Shown: piece after piece, positions 11,101 through 21,544 of the stretch
Layout: every line of letters starts with the position of its first letter
Position numbering within the stretch: position 1 is the first letter of the stretch
DNA from: Chenopodium formosanum
Lineage: Eukaryota; Streptophyta; Magnoliopsida; Caryophyllales; Amaranthaceae
Direction of reading: 5' to 3'
DNA length: 64,000 nt
Assembly: GCA_024500155.1 (NCBI GenBank)
Contig: CM044869.1
Span: 52,283,898-52,347,897, forward strand
Notes under the pieces: generated by a model
What the model saw: the letters and a program-made list of their open reading frames with translations, nothing else
Databases searched by the model: none
What the model was told of the DNA's origin: nothing
Position numbers and translations under genes: made by a program

Positions 11101-12424
11101 ATAACAGCGGCTTATTCAATATGAATTCTTGAAGAAAAAACTTTACGAAATTAATAAAAAGATGAGATTTTAAACTTACATCAATATCCATTTTATCAAT
11201 ATCATCATCAGTGGGGTACTCTTTAGGAATCCTGTACATTACATATCTAGCTTTGTCATCTTCAACTTTCAAATTAATGGTAGCACATTGTACACCCTGA
11301 ACTTCCTTATTTTCACCAGAATCTTCATCACCAATATCTTCAAGTTTAACTCAATGTTATCCAACTGAAAAGATTTTAGAAGCTCCTGTTCACTTTTCCC
11401 AGCATACTGTAATGGTAATGTCTGAGGATACAATTTCACAGTACCGTAATCGATATTTTCAGCAACGGCTTTAATCCTCTCATTCAGACTTTCACAAGAC
11501 CAATTCATTACAAATGGCTTCCTATCTAAAGTGGTCCCAAACTCAAACTTTTGCAAAAAAGCAATTACAAATGCAACCAGACAGCCATTTACTTGTTTTG
11601 ATTTAGTTTTCAATACCTCTCCTGCTTTCTTCTTCAAAACAAAAGCCTGAAAGTCTGCTATTGAATCACATAACCAATCCATCACATAACCAGCCCAGTT
11701 GTAAGTCTTTATGAAACGTACATCTTCCAAAGACTTGATGATGTTAAAATTTGGGGACTTGTCACCAATTGGAGCCAAAAAATTAGATACAGCAAACATA
11801 ATAAAGAGTCTCTTGAATTCATAACCTCCCTCTCTATATTTCTCAAACAATGTTTGATAAGTAAGAAAATTGACATATGTCTTCTTCTTCTTACTTTGAA
11901 CTGCTCTTCGAAAACCTTTTTCAGATTCATCACCGGTTTTCCTCTTCTTTTTCTTGTTAGTTTCAGAGTCATTTCCTTTTTTCGATTCATCTTCTATATC
12001 CAAACACAAAAACTTCCTCCACTCTAACTTCAAATTGTCATCAGGATTAAATCCTTTCTTTTTTTTGAAATCTCTTTCACAGCTAGATCAGTATAAGGAA
12101 TACCCAAAACATCAGCAATATCAGAACTATCAATATGAATAGCATGTTCCTTTTTACCAACTATCACATTTCTTGCCTTGGGATTATAATGAGTTACTAA
12201 ATAACCGTACAACTGATGGCTAATATTATCCTTCAAATTCATATGAAGCAATCCACCAAAACCAATGTCTCTTAAATCCTTCTTTTGCTTATCACTTAAA
12301 TCTTCCAGAATTTGACAAAGATGATTGGGACCAGATTTATTACCAAGCTCTAAGTCTGAAATATCATCTTCAGTAAGAGAACTGAAAAATTGAAAACTAA
12401 AAAATGACATTAAAATTGAGAGCT

Positions 12425-12870
12425 ATATAAAACATTCTTATTCATGATAATAGTTACGTTATTCCTGAAATTAGTAATCTTATTTCTGAGCATAAATATC
12501 TTTTTCCTGACCAAAAATAAACTCATTTCTGACCAAAATAATCTTATTCCTGATGAAAAAATTATTATTCCTAACTAATGTAATGTGTCACATATATATC
12601 TTATTACTGATAAAAGTAATCTTATTTCGGATTGAAAAAATATTATTCCTTACTGATATAATTTAAATACTGACAAAAAGAAATTAATTTCTGACCAAAA
12701 AAACCTAAATCCTGACAAACATAAACCATTATCAAAATAAAATAATCAAATTCAAGACAAGCTAATTTGCATATATATGATTTATCACAGAATAATAAGC
12801 TAATTTCTGATAGAAAAAATAGAATTCCTGACAAAGTAATTGTAAATCCTGACAAAAATAATCTATTATC
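12425..12870 (+). repeat. ATTCCTGAC repeat block (Ulp1-like intron)
   Basis: Copies such as TTATTCCTGATGAAAAAATT and TTTCTGACCAAAATAATCTT fill the intron between exon 11180-12381 and exon 12988-13056, at about 20-23 bp spacing. Confidence 0.7.
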
Positions 12871-13555
12871 AAATTACAATATAATAACCAGATATGGTAT
12901 GTTTCCCAAGAAAAAAGATTCTATATAAAACAACAAGTACAGAATGCTATGTCTTTTTGCGAATTAAATAGAAACAAAATTTCACACCTAACAGGTCGAC
13001 TTCGTTTAAAACCAGGTTTAGGACCACGCTTCTTCAATGGAGGTTCTGAATCGACCCTACAAAACGAAATAATAACTTATAAAAATGGATTTTTAAAAAA
13101 ACAGTACAACCTAAAAATAACTGAAATATAATAAACCTTTCAGCCATTGCAACTGTCTTCTGCTGTTTTCATGCTTGTTTACTTCGTTTAACATAAAATT
13201 TTAAAGGAGAAGAATCTTTAATCGACGGAATGTCAGCCATTAATAGAGTCGAAAATGACGAAAGTTAGGGTTTATATAAAAGAAGTAAAAATTAAATACA
13301 TGCAAATAAAATTAAAGATGGAAAATGAAGTAGTGATGCGAATAATTCGGAAACATGAAGTTAAGTCGATAGTAATGGAGTGTAACTGATGAAAATGGAG
13401 TGAGAATGCAGAAAACGTGGGTGAGAAGAAGAAGGAGAAAGGCGGGACGTTGGGTTTGGGTTTTTTTTTTAATAAAAAAAACCATGGTTATTTAAAGATC
13501 GGGCCGCGCGCGGGGGCTGAACTTTAAAGAAACGGGCCGAGCGCGGGCTGAGTAA

Positions 13556-13583
13556 TAGAACGGACTCACATGAGTCCGTTCTA
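13556..13583. repeat. Perfect 13-bp-arm dyad
   Basis: Two perfect inverted arms, TAGAACGGACTCA (13556-13568) and TGAGTCCGTTCTA (13571-13583), around a CA spacer. It follows a GC-rich stretch (13500-13550) at the right edge of the Mutator-like island. It could be an element end or a hairpin terminator; no partner copy is visible in the window. Confidence 0.6.
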
Positions 13584-14660
13584 CACAATATTTTTTCATA
13601 AATAAAAATTGTACCTCATTCTTAACTCATGATTATCATCTCCTTACCAACATGCCAAGGACTAAGGTTTATAACGACGAGCCTTAAACCAAGAACAAAA
13701 CAATAGTTCTCAACCTTTTGATCTCATACATCAATCAAATAACCATTCACAGGTTAATAAACAATATCTCAATAGTGGCACGTGTTCCCAAATAACATAA
13801 CAATTCGATTCATAAAATAACCATTCCCAAATAACAACATCTCAACTCTTGTAGGGCAATAATACTAGTAACCCAAATATAATCAATTCTCAACCCAATA
13901 TTATATTAGTAACCCTAAACCTCGATAAAACAATACTCCTTATAACAAATACATTAAAAACCCTAGAAAAATAACACAATCAATCAATACCACAAAAATA
14001 ATACGGCAATTAGAATCATATTATACCACACACTAATCATGTATATATATAAATCATGATCACATATAATTCACAAATTATAAAATTTACACATAACAAT
14101 ACGGAGTACAATTAATATATACTAACGATTTATAATCAAACAAATCCAAAAATTAATTAAGGTCGTGTATTACCTTCGGAAACACTAAAGTACGTATACA
14201 CGAGCTTAGTTGCCGAAAATAATAATGCTGGTGTAAGAAAATACAAATCATCCAATCAACTCCAATCAAAGAAAAGGGACGATAGGCTTAGTAACTACAA
14301 TCTTATTGTTTTTAAGAGATGAAGAATGAATTGATGAATAATTAATAATCTTTGCCGACCTCGTCAAACTCACGCATAGAAGAATAGGGAAACTGAAAAG
14401 CTTGAATAAATAAAATACCTTTTTTATTTAAACAAGCAGTAAACTTTATTAGGGTTTAAGATAAATTATACTAGTATATGATAAAAATAAAACAGTCTGT
14501 TTAAGTTAAAATAAGATTCATAAAACTAAGATACTTGTAAATAACTTTTTTCTTTAAATAAAAAAAATTATTAGATAAAATCATGAAATATTCGGATATT
14601 ACAGTATGAACCAAATTAAAAGATATACATCAGATTATTTTAATTAATCGTTATATATAT
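13584..14660. other. AT-rich interval, possible LTR remnant
   Basis: No gene seen. The stretch ends at 14603 with ATTCGGATATTACA, which on minus reads as an LTR-like start TGTAATATCCGAA, and 14160-14400 resembles an LTR leader read on minus. No matching other end or TSD was found, so an LTR remnant is only a suggestion. Confidence 0.3.
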
Positions 14661-15344
14661 ACATTAATTTATGTATATCAACTTTTTAGAATGTGCCCTT
14701 AAAGCTTTTCTTCAATAGTTTTATTCTCCACAATGATGTTCATTTAAGTAACAGTCACAACTGTACTCCTAATCCAATTTTTTCAATTCAAAGACAAAAT
14801 TTGGTTTAAAATGCATAAACTTAGCTTATTTTATGCAATCTAAACTGAATTTGACTCAATCCTGCTGCATCACCTATTGTGTCACAAATTTAATATATTC
14901 ATGTAGGTGCACACGTGACATGTTAAATTAAACTAAAAGGCCTCAAAGGGGATCTAGGTTACTTTTTTCTTTTTTTATTTTAAAAAAAAGAGAAGTAAAT
15001 TTACTTTGAGATTCATTATCTAACAAATTTCAATATCAAGAGACAAAAATTCTCACTATAATAAGTAAATTTGATAATAAGTGAAATTCTCACTAGCTAC
15101 ATTTTCCTCCACCATTTTTTTGTATTTCTTTCTCTTCAATTTCCAAATATGACCTAATTGACCGAAGAGAATATAAGGATAACGTAACCCTTAAGAAACT
15201 AAAGGAAACCTAGCTAAAAAAAAAGAGTATGTAAGAAATTATTTTACACATTCACGAATAAAAAAACATGACATCAGTTTTTAACAATGCAGTTGATGAT
15301 TTTAATGAATTATGTTTATTTCAACTCATGAGTCATATCTTAGC

Positions 15345-15439
15345 CTTTTTTTTTGTGATGAGAATCGATTCCAGGATTTCTAGGATCCAGGAGGGAAGCT
15401 CTAACCATACCCCTTGAGCTATCCCTCACTCAATCTCAA
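15345..15439 (-). mobile_element. tRNA-derived SINE (95 bp) with 12-bp TSD
   Basis: Flanked by perfect copies of TCATATCTTAGC at 15333-15344 and 15440-15451. Copy B has the unfilled site once (TCACATCTTAGC). On minus it begins with a box A-like TAGCTCAAGGGG, has a box B-like GGAATCGATTC about 40 bp on, and ends in an A-run. These are marks of a tRNA-derived SINE. Confidence 0.8.
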
Positions 15440-15772
15440 TCATATCTTAGCTTTAATAGGCAATAATTCTTAATCACAAATGTCTATTAACTTATTCCCC
15501 CGACCTCCATGCTAAACTTGATCATTATTTATGATACTAAACATGGTTATATAAATATCTATCTATAAATTAAATTGGCAACATATGATGCAAGAATTAA
15601 TCTAAAGGTTGATGCATGTCTAGTTTATGAGCTATTTCAAGTATTTACCTCAACATTTTTTCTATAATATTGCATTAATTCTAATAATATCAATTTCAAA
15701 CACCAATATAGCAGCTTGATCAATACTATTGCATTAATTCTTATAATATTAATTTCAAACACCAATATAGCA

Positions 15773-15890
15773 GCTCGATCAAACAATGGATCATACCGAG
15801 AAGTCAGCTCGAACAATGGATCATACCGAGAAGTCAGCTCGAACAATGGATCATACCGAGAAGTCAGCTCGAACCATGGATCAGACCGAG
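15773..15890 (+). repeat. 30-bp coding minisatellite at the start of paralog A
   Basis: Nearly identical 30-bp units (GCTCGAACAATGGATCATAC and following) repeat about 3.5 times and code for ten-residue units MDHTEKSART, the last one diverged to MDQTEMSS. Paralog B instead has a two-fold 33-bp repeat made from a neighbouring segment. Confidence 0.85.
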
Positions 15891-18800
15891 ATGTCATCGA
15901 TTCAAGACTTGTCATTTGATGCTTTGAAAAATATTATGATGCTTGTTATTCCGGAAACTCCAAGCTCTGGATTTGAAATGTTCAATACATTCTTGGTGTA
16001 AGAGTACTTGCTTTTTCATTTTTTTTTTACGAGTGCATATAGGCGCATAGCATCTAGTTGTTAAACATGCATATAGGAGGGCATTATGGGGTTCATATTT
16101 AATTTTTTCATTTGATGTTTTTCTACGATGGTACATTTTTATGTAATATAATGTACCATTTAAGCATAAGTTATATTAATAGTACTTTTTGTGTACTATT
16201 ATGCATGTAGTGGTACTTTTTGTTATCCTATGTCGTTGATTATTTTCTCCTAAAATATCTACCACCTGTCACCTATTAGGCTGTAGTGGTACATTTTACC
16301 ATCCTACATGTTTCTAAAACATATAGGTGCTATACGCCAATACTTAACCTTTTTTTCCTAATAACTTTGTAGTAGTCACATATTGTGCATCATGGAATAT
16401 GATCATGAATACAAAAGCTAGTTTGCGTATTTTAGATTATTTTTTTTAAGCATAAACTTGAAATTACACTAATACATATACACATATACATCATACTTGT
16501 GTAGAAGAAATTAACAAGACTTACATTTTAATTAGGCTCATTTCTTTATCTAATAAGACATATTATGATTTTATTTTTTTTAACCTATGTAAACCTATTG
16601 CAAAAGGCTTGATTATATTTTATAGTAGTGAAGACCCTGAATTTTAATTTCTCAAATTTTAACTTCTAATGACTTAATTATTGGTTAAAATCATATCTTT
16701 TATGTGAAATCTTGTCAAGGTGTAACGCGTTTCAGGAACTTTCTTACGACAAAAGTATCCTAAAGATTTTGGTTTTCGAAGACTTGGCAAAATACAGCTT
16801 AAAATCATGTGATTCACCCCTAATGATTCAATGGCAAAAGTGGTACGTATGCAACTCAATCGTTTTACACAATCGGCATTCATATACAGTTCTAAATTAT
16901 ACCTATTTGAGTTAAGGTCGTGTTAGGTTAACCCTAAACTTGCGCTATTACTTGTATTTTTTCATTAATTTTGTCCAATCTTTGCAGTAATTCTCCAAAT
17001 CTATCCACGCATTTTCAAGCATTCCATTGTATGGGTGGATTCATTTTGAGGGCTTCAAAAGCAGGAAATTTGAGTGCTCGGAGAAACTTAGGAAAAGTAA
17101 GTAACCTCCAAAAAAATTTTGGTGTTCCACTCGATTCACCCTTTGGGATAATCCAGATTCGGGGCTCAGTTCTGAATGGTTAGGTTCAAGTCCCCTCCCA
17201 ATTGTTGTTGCAGGGGATCAAACACGCAGCCCTCTGTAGGGAATATTTCAAGCATTACCCCAAACTTGAACCCCACTGTGATCATACACTTAAGCATGGT
17301 GGTGTCCAAAGGGAAGGAAGCTAGAGCAAAAGAGTCGCCAACAAGTTTTAGGAACTTGTAAACCGTTCATAAGGTGAAGGTTACACCCCTTAACAATCCA
17401 AGAGATCGGCAACTCCAAAAGGTCTTGAACCAAATAGGGTTCGGGGATGAAGGTACAAATCCAACCTAAAAGAGATTGAACCTGCCCTAAATAGGCCTCT
17501 ACTTCATTCTTCTCGTATTCATGTGCGCTTTCTGATTAACATGCAAACAATAGGTTAACCCTAAACCTGTTTATCTATATTGGTTGATTATTAATGCACA
17601 AACAAAACTATTATTGGCGATCACTTGAATTATAATCATATTAGCCCTAAACAAGATTATTAATTATCTTATTAAGCGTGATTACAAGTACAAATTCCCT
17701 TTAAACATGCATAAAAGGCGTGATCAAGCAATAACAATAAATAAGCATCAAGCAACATGATAATCATCATCATAATTATAATCATAACAATTATAATAAT
17801 CATAATAATCATAATCAACATAATCATGTTAAAGCATAATATTAATAGCAAGATCTTGGGCATGATACTAACAAGATTAATAACAAATCCTAGCATGTCA
17901 CTAAGCAATAAAAATCAAAGCCTTAGCCCTAACATGATATTAACATGATATTGATATGATATTAGAAAGCATAGGAAGCACCCTAAACATGATACTAGAA
18001 AGCAATAAAGACATCCTAACATGATACTAGGAATTAAACAAATTTAAACATGCTTTCCACAAGAATAGAGCAATAAGATTACATACTTTGATGCCTCGTA
18101 CCTCTTTCTAATAACAAAATACACGCGTTAGTAACTTCAAGGAAAATGTTAAAATCAAACAATTAAATTAAACTAAATAATTGAAATAGAGATTAGGGAC
18201 CAAACCCTCAGAAATTATAACCTTTCACGTCTAGGGCGAAGGCAACTTCGAACTTGGTTAGGTGTTTCTAGAACTCGTGTATGCGGAATTTTGTTTGTAA
18301 AAAGCTAGAGAGATTAGTGCATAGAGAGAATTGAGAGAATAGAATTGATGGATGTGGATGATGATTGTGAATGAATAAAAACGGAGGTTTAGGACCCTAT
18401 TTATAAGAAAACAATCCGGAAATAGGTAGAATTTGATAAGGAATAAAACTCCACGCTGTCGCTGTAAAACCGACCTTGTCGCCAGGCGACAGGGCTCTAT
18501 CGCGTGGTGACAAGGCTTGTCGCGTGGCGACAGGCCTGTCGTTTGGCGACAGCCTGGATTCCTACGTGTTTTCAAACACGGAGTCCACTTATCAATCGAA
18601 ATTGATTTGTAAAGTCCGTATGAAAATTGAAATCGTATTTTCATAAAATAATATTTTATTCCAAATAAAACTTATTAAAATATAATTATTAATTCTAATC
18701 TTATTAGGACTTAAAAGAACCCTCTAAAGAATTCTAGAAGACTACCATTAAATCCAATAATTTTAGGAATAATAATTAACATTGGGTCCTCCCCTAGATC

Positions 18801-20357
18801 ATTGGGCCGCATGTAAAGATCAAACCGGACCCAGTTTAGTATTTTGGCCATAACTTCCTCATTATTCATCGGAGTTGGGCTTATAATATATCGTTGGAAA
18901 GCTCTTTGCAAGCCCCATCCAACTACACTATTATTGGACCCTTGTGGACCAAACTAAACTGGATTGACTATTTTCATAAAATAGAATTATTTTTCGAAAA
19001 CAGAAAGAAAGAATTTTTAATAAAAACCAACCGCGACACCCGACCTTTCACACTTTCACCTCGTTCGATAATCATTCGATGCAAAAGGTATTCATCACTA
19101 GGTTTGGTTTTTGGGGAGACACATTTGGGTGTCTACACCCTCCCTAACTACCTAGTGCAGCCCCAGCCCATTCACCACTGCACCAACAACCAATTAGTAG
19201 TAACCTCCAAGTTAAACCTTTTATTCTAGTTGTTAGGGCTTGTTCACTTCAGCTTAATTTCAGTTCAGCTCAGCTCCAATCAGTTCAGTTCAGTTCAGTT
19301 TAGTTCATTTCAGCTCCTAATTTCCTTCTCTCATAAAATATTCATTTCAACTCTTTTTAGTTCAGTTCAGCTCAGCTCCAATCAATTTATTTCAGCTCCA
19401 ATCAGTTCAGTTCAATTTAGAACAGTTCAGTAAATGTGAACAGGCCCTTAGTTTATAATTCCTTCCATCCCATGAATAACTACAAGCTTATTTGTTTGCT
19501 CAACTATGCACTACACATTTTTCTCAAATAAGTCTTTTACAATCTAACAATTGTCCTGGCCTATATTCTAATACTCTGTTATTGAAAAACTGATATTTGT
19601 GCAGCTAATAATCCGGTGTGCTTCGGTGTTGTTCTGGGAAAAAAATGAAACATCACCTGAAGAAAGTGACAGATTGAGCATATGTGAAAAGGCGTCGTCT
19701 TTACTAGAATATATCACTACTGAAAATACTGGAGCTAGTACATGTAGGGAATTACTACACTCTGAACTAGTGAAAGAGTACTTGTTCACATCAAATCTCG
19801 AGGAGGTGCAAGAGATGATGGGCTACATAGAGGATTATGTGAAATACTTTCGTGATCCTATAGTCGAAGTTCACCCAACTAGGTACCATGTTATGATTGA
19901 ACATTCAGATGAAATCTTTACTAGAGCCTTAGAACGGGCATATGACAACGCAGTTGAGGCGGCTCAAGCAACATTATCAAGTGCAATGCGAAATATGCTG
20001 AGTTCAAAGATACACCGTGCTACGAGTGCGACGAGTATCCATATGGAATGTTACTCTTTGATGTTGATAACGCAGCACTACAAGTCTTTGCATTGGATCG
20101 AGCATTTCATATGTTTTGATGAATTTCTAAAGGAAGGAAGCATAGAAGTGGCACTTCCAGGGTATAATGAATTAGAAGAAAATCGTCGAAACACAATTTA
20201 TGTGCCATTAGCTTGGTTTCTAGAGGGATGGTATATGCATTTTGATGGTGTACAAGGGGGAGATCCTCAAAAAATGGCCATCTCAAGGATCATTGAACAG
20301 ATTTATATGGTTCGAAAAAGACTCCTTCGTCTCTTGAAATCTATCATCAGAGACTAA
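15786..20357 (+). CDS. F-box-like protein, paralog A (four exons)
   Basis: Exons 15786-15997, 16720-16842, 16988-17096 and 19605-20357 join in phase with GT-AG introns and give 398 residues. The start is the first ATG of a 30-bp repeat encoding MDHTEKSART three times. Exons 1-2 carry a motif like the end of a plant F-box (FEMFNTFL, then AFQELSYDKSIL, EDLAKYSLKSCD), followed by a region rich in conserved residues (HFQAFHCMGGFILRASKAGN). The layout resembles At2g35280-type F-box proteins, which act as substrate receptors in SCF ubiquitin ligases; that family call is moderate. Exon 4 gives a helical C-terminal domain (SELVKEYLFTSNLEEVQEMM, DDYVKYFRDP-like). No frame break is seen although intron 3 holds a SINE, a 1.9-kb solo LTR and a MITE. 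A last exon beyond 20357 is possible, because copy B reads on past this stop. Confidence 0.6.
18398..18405 (-). promoter_or_regulatory. Solo LTR TATA box
   Basis: TATAAATA on minus, matching the position in the related LTR at 1713-1720. If active it would drive transcription antisense to the F-box-like gene. Confidence 0.55.
18475..18555 (-). promoter_or_regulatory. CG-rich dyad array of the solo LTR
   Basis: Four adjacent ~20-bp dyads, including CTTGTCGCCAGGCGACAGG at 18475-18493 and forms such as CTTGTCGCGTGGCGACAGG after it, about 70 bp upstream of the minus-strand TATA box. It has one unit more than the related LTR (1587-1643). Confidence 0.6.
19236..19447. mobile_element. Tourist-like MITE (212 bp), TSD TTA
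   Basis: Inverted ends GGGCTTGTTCACTT and AATGTGAACAGGCCC, flanked by TTA at 19233-19235 and 19448-19450. The 3-bp TTA duplication fits PIF/Harbinger MITEs. The inside is an irregular CAGTTCAG/CAGCTCC microsatellite. Absent from copy B. Confidence 0.8.
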
Positions 20358-20786
20358 AGAGTTTGTTGCTTCGCTTAGTGGTGGACAGGTTTCTATAATC
20401 CTTTCATATGTTTGTCATTAGACTTCTATACATTCATGTTTTGAACCATTGACATGGAAACTTTCTTCGTAACAAATTGGTTGTTTTACTTTTTGTTGTG
20501 GTATTATTCCCTGGTTGGTGATGGACTTATGAAGCCTAAATCATCCATGATTTTATGTGTATGAATTATTCGATGCAGGGTTGGATAAGATTAAAATTTT
20601 CTACATTATATTGCCTGTCAATCGTATTCCTAGGATGAGATGTAACTAGCTGGTTGGATTTTTGTTACAGGACCAACTCAACCAAAAGTTTAAGTTATTG
20701 GTTGAAGCCTGGGAATATGATTTTTTCTCTATCAATTTCGAGTTGAGAACCTAACTTTATTTACTAACAACACAAACCTGATTTCA
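20358..20786. other. 3' flank of F-box-like paralog A
   Basis: Matches 39300-39600 behind paralog B, including the stretch GTTGCTTCGCTTAGTGGTGGACA that is coding in B but follows the stop here. No separate gene. Near 20785 the sequence jumps to the equivalent of 41612, showing a ~2-kb deletion in copy A. Confidence 0.5.
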
Positions 20787-20820
20787 AGTTGCAGCTAGTC
20801 CAAGCTGACTCAAGTACTTA

Positions 20821-21350
20821 CTTCCTCCGTTTTTAAATACTTGCTCTATTTCCTTATCTAGAAAAATTTTACAACATTTAATTCATTTCTCTCACCTAAT
20901 GGATCCAACATAAACCATACTTTCTCCGTATTTTTTTAGTTGATACGTTTCTTTAGTCACGTTTGCCAATGCACAAATTCAATCGTTAATAGCTTTAATT
21001 AACGATAAGCAAAAATTATGAAAAGTTGATATTTTGAAAATATATACCGTGAATATAACAAGACCCCACATGACTATATTTTTCATTACGTATAAATCAC
21101 AAAAGACGGTCAAAAGGGAAGTGTGTGAATAGTGTTAAAGTCAAAATTAAACGTGTCAACTAAAAAAACGGAAGTAGTATTTTATTAATTTCATATTCTC
21201 TCTCCTGCAATTCTCTCCACTACTTTTATTTTTTACTATTTTTTTTATTCTTCCACCTACCCCACTACCTCCATATTTCATTACTTTTTTCAAATTCTCC
21301 TAAAACTCCGCACATGGAGAAATAAAACAAGTATTTAAAAAAGGAGGGAG
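20821..21350. mobile_element. Stowaway-like MITE, TSD TA
   Basis: Inverted ends CTTCCTCCGTTTTTAAATAC and GTATTTAAAAAAGGAGGGAG, flanked by TA (20819-20820, 21351-21352). About 270 bp once the nested MITE at 20920-21177 is removed. Same family as 44782-45020. Inserted in the GH79 remnant. Confidence 0.85.
20920..21177. mobile_element. Second Stowaway-like MITE nested in the first
   Basis: Inverted ends CTTTCTCCGTATTTTTTTAG and CTAAAAAAACGGAAGTAG, with TA on both sides (20918-20919, 21178-21179). 258 bp. Its ends differ from the outer element's, so it is a different family. Confidence 0.8.
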
Positions 21351-21544
21351 TATATAACAAAAGTGGAGCAGAGCAGGGAGATTATTTCTTTGTTTTTCTT
21401 TAGATGCATCACTTATTCGGGCAATCGAAAATAATTAAATTATCAAAACCTATTAATAAAGGCATGAGCGGCCCAAGGACCGTGCTCATGGATTGTTTTA
21501 TAGAGAGTACGGAATGATATCGATATCTTGCTTAAGTAATGAGG

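Larger units (their letters stand above)
6120..13240 (-). pseudogene. Ulp1-like (C48) protease gene of a Mutator-like element, degenerate
   Basis: Minus-strand gene with about 11 exons, 5' to 3': 13240 down to ~13140 (MADIPSIKDSSPLKFYVKRS), 13056-12988, 12381-11180, 10604-10350, 10266-9662, 9544-9467, 8898-8065, 7979-7734, 6893-6753, 6639-6481, 6387-6120. Most boundaries have GT-AG sites. The large exon carries the N-terminal domain usual in plant transposon Ulp1 proteins (DLRDIGFGGLLHMNL, DIADVLGIPYTD). Exons 9662-10604 are acidic and low complexity; 7734-7979 looks coiled-coil. The peptidase signature is split over two exons: His in PIWYNNHYTLMVF and Cys in NYDCGLFALMCMQKYTGL. The last exon ends in a charged helix. 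Breaks: stops near 13170, 8688, 8257 and 8201, and frame slips near 12060 (T-run), 11345, 9845 and 6245. The family call is strong; activity is very unlikely. Confidence 0.7.
2990..13583. mobile_element. Decayed Mutator-like island with transposase and Ulp1 genes
   Basis: A FAR1-type (MULE domain plus SWIM finger) transposase pseudogene on plus and a Ulp1/C48 protease pseudogene on minus face each other tail to tail. They share the same intron-filling ATTCCTGAC repeat, which argues that they form one unit. Plant Mutator-like elements carrying Ulp1-like proteases are known. I could not find matching terminal inverted repeats or a 9-bp TSD, so the limits are approximate; the left end may be cut by LTR element A. 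The right limit is placed at the 13-bp-arm dyad (13556-13583). Confidence 0.5.
17235..19137 (-). mobile_element. Solo LTR (1903 bp) of the element A family, TSD CCCTC
   Basis: Reverse copy of the LTR at 1000-2845: on plus it begins TGTAGGGAATATTTCAAGC and ends GGGTGTCTACA. Perfect 5-bp TSD CCCTC at 17230-17234 and 19138-19142. No internal region remains, as expected after recombination between two LTRs. TATA box on minus at 18398-18405 and CG-rich dyads at 18475-18555. It lies inside the older SINE in intron 3 of F-box-like paralog A. Confidence 0.95.
17112..19199 (-). mobile_element. tRNA-derived SINE (~180 bp) split by a solo LTR
   Basis: SINE halves 17112-17234 and 19138-19199 are joined once the solo LTR is removed. 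An 11-bp TSD, GTAACCTCCAA, flanks it at 17101-17111 and 19200-19210; copy B has that sequence once at its intron 3 donor. On minus it starts with a box A-like GTGCAGTGGTGAATG and has a box B-like GTGTTTGATCCCC. It sits in intron 3 of F-box-like paralog A and duplicated the sequence next to the splice donor. Confidence 0.75.

Noticed and set aside
12949..13131. 60-residue plus-strand ORF
   Set aside because: It is antisense to an exon of the Ulp1-like gene (12988-13056) that has proper splice sites.
17176..17361. Small ORFs at the junction of SINE and solo LTR
   Set aside because: They run across insertion boundaries, so no gene can span them.
17672..17948. Ile/Met-rich ORFs
   Set aside because: Product of ATC/ATA-rich LTR sequence, also present in the related LTR around 2280-2340.
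18894..19433. ORFs in the solo LTR end and CAGTTCAG-rich MITE
   Set aside because: Low-complexity and transposon DNA; no domain.
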